Assembly (NCBI GenBank): GCA_035291645.1
Contig: DATDRQ010000338.1
Span: 1 to 35,786 of the forward strand
Direction: 5' to 3'
DNA: 35,786 bases
From: DATDRQ01 sp035291645
GTDB taxonomy: Bacteria > Chloroflexota > Anaerolineae > Anaerolineales > UBA4823
A program made the translations under genes and the position numbers. The notes below the pieces were generated by a model. The model was not told the DNA's origin. It did not search any database and worked only from the letters and a program-made list of their open reading frames with translations. Every line of letters starts with the position of its first letter. The first letter of the stretch is position 1. Positions 8,341 through 15,198 of this stretch are shown here, piece after piece.

Positions 8341-8661
8341 CTACACCTGCCCATTCACTGTCGCCTGTGCAGCCAGTGGTTCTTCTGGCAGAGAGTCAAG
8401 AAAAGCAGACAGATGCGCCCGGTCTTCCACCGACAACTCGATCTTCAGAGCGTGGGCTAACGACCCTTTCAAACCGCGCTCCCAACAAGAGCGGCGGTCG
8501 TGTAAGTAGGCGCCCCGCCCCGGCATTTTTCCGCCCGGGTCGATCCGCACGCCATCTGGAGAGCGTACGATTCGGATCAGCGATCGCTTGGGCAGGATTT
8601 CCCGGCACCCGACGCAAGTCCGCTGAGGAACGTGTTTCTGCTTTCTAAGCTTTTTTGGCAC
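8341..8661 (-). CDS. ylxR: YlxR family RNA-binding protein
   Basis: This is a small basic protein of the YlxR/DUF448 family, reported elsewhere to bind nucleic acid and RNase P RNA. The 106 residues contain the family signature HVPQRTCVGCREILPKRSLIRIVRSPDG and GKMPGRGAYLHDRRSCW. The GTG start at 8661 is 24 nt after the nusA stop, with no strong Shine-Dalgarno. The position between nusA and infB is the classic one. The C-terminal region after about residue 75 is variable and carries no motif I recognise. Confidence 0.92.
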   Translation of the reverse strand: MPKKLRKQKHVPQRTCVGCREILPKRSLIRIVRSPDGVRIDPGGKMPGRGAYLHDRRSCWERGLKGSLAHALKIELSVEDRAHLSAFLDSLPEEPLAAQATVNGQV

Positions 8662-8685
8662 GCAAACTACTCGCGGTTTGCGAAG

Positions 8686-10710
8686 TTATACATTCCAATC
8701 ATCTTCCCAGCCGGCGGCGCCGCGTTTTCGCTTGCGCTTGACGATGACGACATCCTTCTCTGGGTCATATACCATCTCGACGAACTTCTTTTTCTTCTTC
8801 TTTTTCTTTTTCTTGTCGTCGCCTTCTCCGTCTTCTTCCTCTTCCTCGAAGTCCGTTCCTGCAGCTTCGGCGTCGAACACCTCCGGCTTGAGGGCGAACA
8901 GTTCATCGAAGGAAGCCGGTGCTTCTTCGGCAGTCTCGGGTTCGAGAAGAACGGCTTCTGCGGCCTCAGGCGCTTCGGAGAGCGCCGCTTCGGAAAGGGC
9001 CGCTTCGGAAAGGGCCGCTTCGACCACTTCGGCCTCTTCTGCGATTGCTTCCTGGTCAGCCGTCACGACGAGCGCCTCGCCTGCTAACTCGACTGGGGCA
9101 GCCTCGGCCGGGGTTTGCTCCAAGGCCTCGATTGCTTCTAATTCAGCCCCGGCGATCGCTTCCGCGGCTCCGGCTACGGCTGTTTCTTCCTCCGCTAACT
9201 CAAGTTCAGGCTCAGGGAAGGTCAGCCCAGCCAGGGTGGATTCGATCTCTTCCATTGCTTTGGGTCCGATACCCGAAAGAGCGAGAATCGCGTCGGAATT
9301 CAGCTTCGACTGGAGCAGCAGGTCGCCAGCCGTGACATAGCCGGCTTCGCTCAGTAGACTGTTGATGCGCTCCGAGAGCTGCAGTTGCTTGAGCGGCATT
9401 TCAAAGGCTGCCTGTGGGATGGTCGCCTGGACGGCGTCGTGGCGATCCTTTTCAGCCTTCTTCTCGGATTGACGCTGGTTGAGGATGCCGCGCTCGACCC
9501 GGTCGACGAACTGGCTGATGGCAGAGTATTCCTCTGGGGTAACCGGGCGGCCTTCGCTCTTCTTGGCCAGGATCGCTTCGATCTGGGGGACGTTTGCGCG
9601 TTCTTTCTCGACCAGAAAGGCGTACTCCGGTTCGGTCTGCAGTTTGTGCAGGGAATCGGCGGCGGCTTCCGGCAGGCTCTTGATATCGATCCGCCAGGAG
9701 GTCAGTTTGGCTGCCAGGCGGGCGTTCTGCCCGTCGCGGCCGATCGCCAGGCTGAGCTGGTCCTCCGGGACCACAACCGTAGCGGTCTTGGTGCCGCGGG
9801 CATGCTCGTTCAGGTAGACGCCGGTGACACGCGCCGGGCTGAGCGCCTTCATAATGTAACTGGCCGGCTCCTGGCTCCACTCGATGACGTCGATCTTCTC
9901 GTCGTTCAACTCACGCACGATGGCCTGAATGCGCACGCCGCGGATGCCGACGCAAGCGCCGACCGGGTCAACCCCCGGCTGGAGGGCGGCGACGGCGACC
10001 TTCGAGCGCTGCCCGGGCTCGCGGGCGATCGAGCGGATCTCGACCAGACCGTGGTAAATCTCGGGGACCTCGTTTTCGAGCAGCCGGCGCAGGAAGTTGC
10101 GGTGAGCGCGCGAGAGGACCAGCTGCGGGCCGCGTGGGGTGGATTTAACCTCCAGCAGCAGTGCCCGCACCCGGTCGTGCAGACGGAAGCGCTCGCCGCC
10201 GATCTGCTGGTTGCGCGGCATGATCCCCTCGGCCTTCATGTCCAAACCCAGGGTGACCGCCTGCGAGCTGATCGCCTGGACGATGCCGCTGACGATCTCG
10301 CCCAGCTGGTTACTGAAATATTTGAGCTGAGCGTCGCGCTCGGCCTCGCGGATGCGCTGCTGGATCACCTGGCGAGCGGTCTGGGCAGCCACGCGGCCGA
10401 AGTCCTCAGGAGTGGTCTCGACGATCACCATGTTGCCTATCTGGGCTTCGCTGTCGACCTTGAGCGCGTCTTCGACGGTGACTTCCGTGCGCTCATCCTG
10501 CACCGAGTCGACGACTTCCTTCTCGGCGTAGAGGATAACTTTCCCGGTTTCCGGATCGATCTTGGCCTCCACATGCTGGGCATTGGAAGCATTGACTGCA
10601 CGGCGGTAGGCGGAGACCATGGCTGCTTCCAGAGCTTCCAGGATCACCTCTTTGGGCAGCTGCTTCTCTTCCAGCACTTCATTAAAGGCCAGGGTAAACT
10701 CGTTCTTCAT
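8686..10710 (-). CDS. nusA: Transcription elongation/termination factor NusA with long acidic and poly-Lys tail
   Basis: NusA binds RNA polymerase and nascent RNA to tune pausing, termination and antitermination. The order seen is the N-terminal polymerase-binding domain (residues 1-125), an S1 domain (about 135-200), and two KH domains (about 200-345, with GACVGIRGVRIQAIVREL and LAIGRDGQNARLAAKLT). A linker follows, then a helix-hairpin-helix domain (about 430-490, LSGIGPKAMEEIE). The last roughly 180 residues are unusual: an Ala/Glu-rich stretch with three tandem AALSE units, an EEEEEDGEGDD patch, ten lysines encoded at 8785-8814, and a conserved-looking end, MVYDPEKDVVIVKRKRKRG. At 674 residues it is far longer than typical 350-500-residue NusA. 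It is the first gene of the operon. Confidence 0.97.
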   Translation of the reverse strand: MKNEFTLAFNEVLEEKQLPKEVILEALEAAMVSAYRRAVNASNAQHVEAKIDPETGKVILYAEKEVVDSVQDERTEVTVEDALKVDSEAQIGNMVIVETTPEDFGRVAAQTARQVIQQRIREAERDAQLKYFSNQLGEIVSGIVQAISSQAVTLGLDMKAEGIMPRNQQIGGERFRLHDRVRALLLEVKSTPRGPQLVLSRAHRNFLRRLLENEVPEIYHGLVEIRSIAREPGQRSKVAVAALQPGVDPVGACVGIRGVRIQAIVRELNDEKIDVIEWSQEPASYIMKALSPARVTGVYLNEHARGTKTATVVVPEDQLSLAIGRDGQNARLAAKLTSWRIDIKSLPEAAADSLHKLQTEPEYAFLVEKERANVPQIEAILAKKSEGRPVTPEEYSAISQFVDRVERGILNQRQSEKKAEKDRHDAVQATIPQAAFEMPLKQLQLSERINSLLSEAGYVTAGDLLLQSKLNSDAILALSGIGPKAMEEIESTLAGLTFPEPELELAEEETAVAGAAEAIAGAELEAIEALEQTPAEAAPVELAGEALVVTADQEAIAEEAEVVEAALSEAALSEAALSEAPEAAEAVLLEPETAEEAPASFDELFALKPEVFDAEAAGTDFEEEEEDGEGDDKKKKKKKKKKFVEMVYDPEKDVVIVKRKRKRGAAGWEDDWNV
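8971..9022 (-). repeat. 15-bp tandem repeat inside nusA
   Basis: Units of 15 bp begin at 8971, 8986 and 9001 (CGCTTCGGAAAGGGC type on the plus strand), with a partial fourth unit. The second and third full units are identical. They encode the AALSE repeats of the NusA acidic tail. The 15-bp unit keeps frame, so copy number can vary between strains without breaking the gene. Confidence 0.85.
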
Positions 10711-10773
10711 TCCTTCTACTTCTCCAGATGCTACGTTCGCTCTCGGGTTTGGCCTTCAGACTTCTGAATTAAA

Positions 10774-10799
10774 GAAAAGTGGGTTGTTTCCCACTTTTC
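10774..10799 (-). terminator. Hairpin with T-rich tail in the nusA leader
   Basis: A perfect 10-bp stem, GAAAAGTGGG/CCCACTTTTC (10799-10790 with 10783-10774 on the minus strand), closes a 6-nt loop and is followed on the minus strand by TTTAATTC. It lies after the acetyltransferase gene but also downstream of the predicted nusA promoter. It could end the upstream transcript, attenuate nusA, or do both. Part of the T-rich tract belongs to the stem itself. Confidence 0.6.
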
Positions 10800-10837
10800 G
10801 GAGAAGCCTCTATAGCCACCACCCCACGACGGCTTAG

Positions 10838-10866
10838 ATTTTAACATGGAAATGTTAGAGATGCAA
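10838..10866 (-). promoter_or_regulatory. Predicted promoter of the nusA-infB operon
   Basis: On the minus strand TTGCAT (10866-10861) is followed after 17 nt by TAAAAT (10843-10838). It lies just after the acetyltransferase stop. The start would be near 10831, giving a leader of about 120 nt that contains the 10774-10799 hairpin. Confidence 0.6.
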
Positions 10867-10872
10867 GCTCTT

Positions 10873-11394
10873 TCAGAGATCCTTTTCCATACGCCAGGCC
10901 GGCTCATTAACGTGGCGCCGGATTCCTTTTTCGTCCAGATAAGACCAGACTCCCGGTTCCGCCGAGACCACCCGGTAACCGAAGCTCTCGTACAAACGGC
11001 GGGCGTCCCGGTTTTCGCGGCTTACGTTCAGACAAATGCGGCGGAAACCGCGCCTCGCCAGGTCGAGTTCGGCGGTCTGCAGCATGCGGCTGCCGATCCC
11101 CAGGCCGCGGTAAACAGGCCGGACGCGAAAACCATAGATATAAGCGCGCTTTCTGCCGTCTCTCTTCGGGGAAGACTCACTGTCAATCTGGACGAAGAGC
11201 TGCCCGAGGATGCCTTCCCCAGGCACTTCAGCCACCCACAGGATGGCTTTGCCCTGCTCGCTCTGGTGGAAAGCTTCGGAGAAGATGCGGCGAAAATGAG
11301 TGAATTCTCCCTCCCATTCGAGCGCCGGCAGGTCTTTTGCCAAAGCGTAGCGGAGGGTTAGCTGGTAAACGGGTGACGATTCCACCATCATCAT
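10873..11394 (-). CDS. GNAT family N-acetyltransferase
   Basis: The protein has the GNAT acetyl-CoA fold. The pyrophosphate-binding motif A is seen as VRPVYRGLGIGSRMLQTAE, preceded by ILGQLFVQIDSE and followed by CLNVSRENRDARRLYESFGYR (motif B region). The 173 residues counted from the ATG at 11394 cover a single domain. Alternative starts (TTG at 11403, or the ATGs immediately following) are equally possible because no Shine-Dalgarno is visible. It starts 13 nt after the stop of the tRNA nucleotidyltransferase gene, so the two probably share a transcript. The substrate (protein N-terminus, antibiotic or small molecule) cannot be told; RimI is one possibility only by general likeness. Confidence 0.85.
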   Translation of the reverse strand: MMMVESSPVYQLTLRYALAKDLPALEWEGEFTHFRRIFSEAFHQSEQGKAILWVAEVPGEGILGQLFVQIDSESSPKRDGRKRAYIYGFRVRPVYRGLGIGSRMLQTAELDLARRGFRRICLNVSRENRDARRLYESFGYRVVSAEPGVWSYLDEKGIRRHVNEPAWRMEKDL

Positions 11395-11407
11395 AAGCAG
11401 CAACTGT

Positions 11408-14107
11408 TCAAGATCTGGCTTGATCGGCGGGCCTGGAGCTGGCGTCCTCGATCCTTTCCCTGGCGAGGAGGTTGTCTAATAACTCGGCCTCCTGCGCCGG
11501 ATTTTCGATTGTACCGTCTAACCAGGCATCTCGCAAGTCCCCCAGGATCTGGCGGTAGACCGGGCCGGCGGGCAGGCCACGCTGCTGGAGTACGTGACCG
11601 TCCACGGTGGGGCGAACCTGCTGCCAGCGGGAGACATAGGTGTGCAGGATTTCCCGCACTTGCGGGTCCTCGCATGCCAGGTAGCTGGCGTACAGGACCG
11701 GTCCGGACAGGCCTTCCAGGCGGGCGACGACTTGGCTGGGGGCGGCGCCTTTCAACGAAGGCAAGTCACGCAACAGGCGGCGGGCTGCCAGGGTATCTGT
11801 GAATAGAGAGCGGGATGCTTTCAGGCGGTGAAGAATGCTTTTCGCCTTGCTGGATGGCAGGCGGATCAACCAAAGCAGGTACATCAGGTACGCTTCAACT
11901 GGCAAGCCCATCGGGGTGGATTTTATGCCCCACTCCAGTCCCGGTTCCTGCTGGCCGAGCTGCGTGAACTGGTCAGCCAGCCAGGCATCCCATTCGAGGT
12001 TGGCGTGGATAGCCTGGAGCAGGTCGAGTTCCTGCAGGCGGGCGAGCATGCGCACCGCCTGTTCCTCTTGAAGGATGTGGTCGAGCTCGTGGCGCAGGCG
12101 GTCGCCGGAGACTTTGGCAAGCAGCGGGCGGGCTTCCTGGATCAGCTCCAGGGTGCGCGCCTCGATGTGGAACTCGAAGCGCTGCTCGAAGCGCACGGCG
12201 CGCAGCATGCGGGTCGGGTCATCGACGAAGGAGAGTGAGTGGAGCACGCGCACCAGGCCCAGGCGCAGGTCGGTCAGCCCGCCCCAGTAATCGTGCAGCT
12301 CGCCGTAGTGGTGCCCATCCAGGCGCAGCGCCAGGGTGTTGATGGTGAAATCGCGCCGGTGCAGGTCGAGCTTGATGCTGCCACGCTCGACGGTGGGCAG
12401 GGCGGTGGGGTGGGTGTAGAACTCGGTGCGGGCGGAGATCAGATCCAGGCTCTCAGGCAGGTCTTCCGGTTGTAGGGTGGGCAAGTCCTCTCCAGATCGA
12501 TGGGTAACCTGGTATTGACCGAGCCGCGCCAGCAGGTCTGCCCGGATAGCAGCGATCAGCCACTTGGCCGTGCCGAAGCGGGTGTGGCTGGTGACGCGCC
12601 CGCCGTATTGTTTTGCCAAGGCGCGCGCCAGTTGGATGGCGTCGCCCTCGACCACCAGGTCGAAATCCTGGCTGGGGCGTTCGAGCAGCAGGTCGCGCAC
12701 GAAGCCGCCGACGATGAACAGGGCGTCTTTTTGCTCGTGAGCCAGGCGGGCGACTTCCTTGAGCAGGGTCAGGCGGGCGGGCGGCAGGGCTTTTTCCAAC
12801 CTGCCGGCCAGGTTCTGGCGGCCGGGCAGGCGCGGCTCACCCGCAAGCGTCTTGAGCAGGTCCGTGCGAGTGACGATACCGATGATGCGCCCGTCCTGCG
12901 GGCTGACCACCGGCACCTGACCCCAGCCCGTATCGGTCATCAGGCGCTGCAGTTTCTCGATGGAATCCTCCGGGTGGATGGTGACCTGGCCGGCTTCCAT
13001 CAGTCTGGCGGCGCTCAGGTTGAGCTTATGCGCCAGGGCGCGGTCCACAGCCCGGCGGGTGAGCAGGCCGATCACCTGGCCGTCTTTGACGACCGGGTAG
13101 CCCTCGTAACCGAAGCGCTGCATGCGCTCGGCGGCGTCCTCGGCGGACGTGTCGGGCGGGAGCAGCTGCGGGCTCTGCGACATGATCTGGGCGACGGTGA
13201 TCGCCGGGTGAACGTAGCGCGGCAGGACTTCCAGCAGCTCCCGGCAGACGCTCTGCAGCTCGTGGTCCTTGATCAGGCTGGCGGCGGCGCGCTCGTGCCC
13301 TCCGCCGCCGAAGTGTTCGGCGATCTCGGCTACGTCGATGTGGTCGCTGGTGGAACGGGCGATCAGCTGTACCCCTCCGTGCGTGGTAACCAGCACGAAC
13401 AGCCCGTCCGGGTCGAGCAGGTCGCGCATTTTGTGCGCGACGGTGGAGAGCTCCTCGTCCATCTCCAGGGCCTCGCCGCAGGCGATAATGATGCTGTGCC
13501 CGTGGATGGTATGGCTGGCTGCGCCGGCGCGCAGCTGGTCATAGACGGCCTGCTGTTTGAGCGAGAGCGGGTGGTTGAGGAAGCCGGCGGCGATGTCCAG
13601 GCTGGCGCCGTGTTCGAGCAGGAAGCTTGCGGCGTTCAAGTCGCGCGGGGTGGTGCGAGTGTAGGTGAGCGAGCCGGTGTCCTCGTAGATGCCGAGCAAA
13701 AGCAGGGTGGCTTCCGCGGTGCTCAGCGGGTGGTCGCGCTCGCGCAGCTCCTCGACGAACAGGGTCGCGGTCGCGCCGGTCTGCTCGGAGGTGATCGACC
13801 AGCCAGGCGGCAGCTCTTCGCGCGGCGGGTGGTGGTCGATCACCTGGACGCGAGTCCCCGGGCTGAAGCCCTTGACGCTGATCATCGACTGGGTGTCCAC
13901 CAGGGTGATCTCTGCGACCGGCCCGGCGGGCAGGTCGCGCGGGTCAACGAAGGGCAGCTCGACGCCGTACAGTGTCAGGAAGGCGCGCACGTTGCGGTTT
14001 GCCCGGCGCGGCAGGACCGGGAGGGAGGCTTCGTTCACCAGGTGGGCGCCGAGCAGGGAGGCCAGCGCGTCGAAATCGGCCTGTTCGTGGGTGAGGATGA
14101 TGCGCAT
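11408..14107 (-). CDS. cca: DHH-CBS-CBS-tRNA nucleotidyltransferase (CCA/A-adding type) fusion
   Basis: This 899-residue multidomain protein has a DHH phosphoesterase domain (THEQADFDALASLLGA near residue 6; QVIDHHPP at about 88-95), DHHA1 (FGGGGHERAA, about 266-275), and two CBS domains (about 304-363 and 367-425). These are followed by a class-II tRNA nucleotidyltransferase: GGFVRDLLL (about 467-475), DFDLVVEGD with the metal-binding DxD (about 481-489), RRDFTINTLALR, and DDPTRMLRAVRFEQRF. The architecture is known from CCA- or A-adding enzymes of Aquifex, Deinococcus and Chloroflexota relatives; whether this one adds CCA or only A cannot be decided here. The CBS pair suggests adenylate sensing. 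The ATG at 14107 is chosen because conserved residues start there; a GTG at 14170 would add 21 non-conserved residues. Confidence 0.92.
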   Translation of the reverse strand: MRIILTHEQADFDALASLLGAHLVNEASLPVLPRRANRNVRAFLTLYGVELPFVDPRDLPAGPVAEITLVDTQSMISVKGFSPGTRVQVIDHHPPREELPPGWSITSEQTGATATLFVEELRERDHPLSTAEATLLLLGIYEDTGSLTYTRTTPRDLNAASFLLEHGASLDIAAGFLNHPLSLKQQAVYDQLRAGAASHTIHGHSIIIACGEALEMDEELSTVAHKMRDLLDPDGLFVLVTTHGGVQLIARSTSDHIDVAEIAEHFGGGGHERAAASLIKDHELQSVCRELLEVLPRYVHPAITVAQIMSQSPQLLPPDTSAEDAAERMQRFGYEGYPVVKDGQVIGLLTRRAVDRALAHKLNLSAARLMEAGQVTIHPEDSIEKLQRLMTDTGWGQVPVVSPQDGRIIGIVTRTDLLKTLAGEPRLPGRQNLAGRLEKALPPARLTLLKEVARLAHEQKDALFIVGGFVRDLLLERPSQDFDLVVEGDAIQLARALAKQYGGRVTSHTRFGTAKWLIAAIRADLLARLGQYQVTHRSGEDLPTLQPEDLPESLDLISARTEFYTHPTALPTVERGSIKLDLHRRDFTINTLALRLDGHHYGELHDYWGGLTDLRLGLVRVLHSLSFVDDPTRMLRAVRFEQRFEFHIEARTLELIQEARPLLAKVSGDRLRHELDHILQEEQAVRMLARLQELDLLQAIHANLEWDAWLADQFTQLGQQEPGLEWGIKSTPMGLPVEAYLMYLLWLIRLPSSKAKSILHRLKASRSLFTDTLAARRLLRDLPSLKGAAPSQVVARLEGLSGPVLYASYLACEDPQVREILHTYVSRWQQVRPTVDGHVLQQRGLPAGPVYRQILGDLRDAWLDGTIENPAQEAELLDNLLARERIEDASSRPADQARS

Positions 14108-14162
14108 GAAGCGTTTGAGAGCGGGGTTGGGGCCGCCCTGAGGGATATTGTAACCGAGTTTA

Positions 14163-14201
14163 GCCCTCACCCCTGGTCCCTCTCCCGTGCCGGGAGAGGG
14201 G
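14163..14201. repeat. CCCTCACCCC...CTCTCCCG/CGGGAGAG palindromic repeat
   Basis: A perfect 10-bp inverted repeat, CCCTCTCCCG (14178-14187) and CGGGAGAGGG (14191-14200), with a 3-nt loop is preceded by CCCTCACCCCTGGT. This wording matches a very widespread intergenic palindrome in environmental bacterial genomes. It lies at the 5' side of the nucleotidyltransferase gene. Only one copy is present here. Confidence 0.65.
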
Positions 14202-14226
14202 AATTATGTCTACGCCAGAACGGACT

Positions 14227-14232
14227 TATAAT
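14227..14232 (+). promoter_or_regulatory. -10 box directly before the gene at 14241
   Basis: TATAAT ends 8 nt before the ATG at 14241, so the transcript would begin at or next to the start codon. No good -35 hexamer is present (TTATGT at 14204-14209 at best). Confidence 0.45.
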
Positions 14233-14240
14233 GATTTCAC

Positions 14241-14483
14241 ATGGAAGAGTCCTTTTTCCCGTTGGAGGAGCTGTGGGAGCGGCTTCTGTCCGGGGAGCCC
14301 GGGCAGGTGCGGGAGGCGTTCGTCTCGCTGGGAGCAAGTGAGCAGGCGGCGGTGCTGGGCCACCTGGAGCGCATGGTATCCGAAGTGGGCTGGCAGCCGG
14401 AGCAACGCGCCTCGGCCCGGGCCGCCCTGGAGGCGTTGCAAGGTGTAGAGCCGGCGAAGGGATCCAGGACGACCTCCCCTTGA
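14241..14483 (+). CDS. Small helical protein of unknown function
   Basis: The frame encodes 80 residues beginning MEESFFPLEELWERLLSG. The first 66 residues look like a genuine soluble helical protein: acidic, with heptad-like hydrophobics in VREAFVSLGASEQAAVLGHLERM and a helix ending RASARAALEAL. I do not recognise the family with certainty. The last 12 residues (about VEPAKGSRTTSP) read through the antisense of a decayed methyltransferase, so the native C-terminus has probably been replaced. There is no Shine-Dalgarno; a TATAAT box 8 nt upstream suggests leaderless expression. It is convergent with the methyltransferase relic. Confidence 0.5.
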   Translation: MEESFFPLEELWERLLSGEPGQVREAFVSLGASEQAAVLGHLERMVSEVGWQPEQRASARAALEALQGVEPAKGSRTTSP

Positions 14484-14753
14484 AGGTATACAGCTGTATC
14501 AGGCGGTGGGGCAGCTCCTTGGGGAAGAGGGCCGGGTGGTTCGCCCGCCAGGGGCAAGCACCCGGTAGGTCTCTTGCCGGACCTGGCGCAGCATCTGGTT
14601 ACGCACATGCTCAGGCAGTGGGTCCTCGGCCAGATTGCCGTCGGTGCCGCGCTCGACGCCTTCGTACAGCCGGCTGGCGTAGAACGAGGCCGAGTCGAGG
14701 CTGATACGTCCGGGGCATCCGAAGGGGCTGGTCTTGGTGCGGCGTTTGGGCAT
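14425..14753 (-). pseudogene. Decayed DNA methyltransferase (N4/N6 type), multiple deletions and frameshifts
   Basis: Reading from the ATG at 14753, the first block (MPKRRTKTSPFGCPGRIS, then SASFYASRLYEG) resembles the N-terminus of a beta-class DNA methylase. It then jumps to ETYRVLAPGGR, the segment that normally follows the catalytic SPPY motif. In another frame HPALFPKELPHRLIQLYTFK (about 14538-14479) follows, and after a one-base loss in a G-run the third frame gives GEVVLDPFAGS, the AdoMet-binding motif. The catalytic SPPY/DPPY block is absent and the C-terminus is unrecognisable. At least two internal deletions and one frameshift are needed to explain this, so it is a relic and not active. 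No restriction gene is adjacent. Confidence 0.8.
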
Positions 14754-14774
14754 GGGTATATTTCAAGTGACACG

Positions 14775-14818
14775 TAATTCCGTAACGAGTGATTACGTAA
14801 TTTCTCGTTACGGAATTA
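14775..14818. repeat. Long AT-rich inverted repeat with central palindrome
   Basis: The 15-nt arms TAATTCCGTAACGAG (14775-14789) and CTCGTTACGGAATTA (14804-14818) are perfectly complementary around a 14-nt spacer containing the palindrome TTACGTAA (14793-14800). ACGTAATT also occurs as a direct repeat at 14772-14779 and 14795-14802. The site lies between the methyltransferase relic (minus) and the MazG promoter (plus). It could be an operator, a hairpin or a mobile-element end. The AT-rich composition contrasts with its surroundings. Confidence 0.7.
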
Positions 14819-14851
14819 TAAATCGGCTGAATGAAACGAGCGCCATCACCG

Positions 14852-14880
14852 TTGACCATTTGCACCTTGATCACTATAAT
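14852..14880 (+). promoter_or_regulatory. Promoter of the MazG-LOG-HEAT gene group
   Basis: TTGACC (14852-14857) and TATAAT (14875-14880) are separated by 17 nt. The TATAAT ends 11 nt before the ATG at 14892, so the start of transcription (about 14887) leaves a 5' UTR of only a few bases. Confidence 0.8.
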
Positions 14881-14891
14881 CTACCCGGTCT

Positions 14892-15197
14892 ATGGATCTC
14901 CAAGCGCTAACTAAAGAAATGCATAACTTCGTGCGCGCCCAGGGCTGGTACGAGCCAGACAGCCCCCGCCCGCAGACCCTGCGCAACCTGGCGATCTCGC
15001 TCGGCCTGGAGGCCGGCGAAGTGCTGGAACACTTCCAGTGGGACGAAGGCCCGCCGGATAACGAGGAGCTGGCTGGCGAGCTGGCGGACGTCGCACTGTA
15101 CCTGCTGCAGCTGGCCAGCCTGGCGGGGATCGACCTGGAACAGGCCATCCTGGACAAGCTGGCGCGTAATTACGGGCGCAGCTGGGAGCAGGACTGA
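14892..15197 (+). CDS. MazG-like nucleotide pyrophosphohydrolase
   Basis: This is a 101-residue all-alpha NTP-PPase of the MazG/iMazG type, which hydrolyses nucleoside triphosphates (often non-canonical ones) to monophosphate and pyrophosphate. The metal-binding pattern is visible as LEAGEVLEHFQW (ExxE-like) followed by ELAGELADVALYLLQLA (ExxD). The single short domain is typical of house-cleaning pyrophosphatases, not the two-domain MazG. It has no Shine-Dalgarno and a promoter almost touching the start codon, so it is probably read from a leaderless mRNA. It ends 1 nt before the LOG-family gene. Preferred substrate is unknown. Confidence 0.88.
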   Translation: MDLQALTKEMHNFVRAQGWYEPDSPRPQTLRNLAISLGLEAGEVLEHFQWDEGPPDNEELAGELADVALYLLQLASLAGIDLEQAILDKLARNYGRSWEQD

Positions 15198-15198
15198 G

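Noticed and set aside
8678..9340. Ser/Ala-rich plus-strand frame of 220 codons
   Set aside because: It is the complement of the repeat-rich NusA tail; repeated codons on the other strand explain the low complexity.
9385..10767. Plus-strand open frame of 460 codons
   Set aside because: It is antisense to nusA, has no recognisable domains, and its composition follows from the GC-rich codon positions of nusA.
12500..14341. Plus-strand open frame of 613 codons
   Set aside because: It is antisense to the DHH-CBS-nucleotidyltransferase gene; its low-complexity Gly/Ala/Val/Asp/Gln sequence shows no fold signature.
14237..14773. Minus-strand open frame of 178 codons as an intact gene
   Set aside because: Most of it is out of frame with the methyltransferase blocks; only GEVVLDPFAGS is meaningful. 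It is treated as part of a pseudogene.
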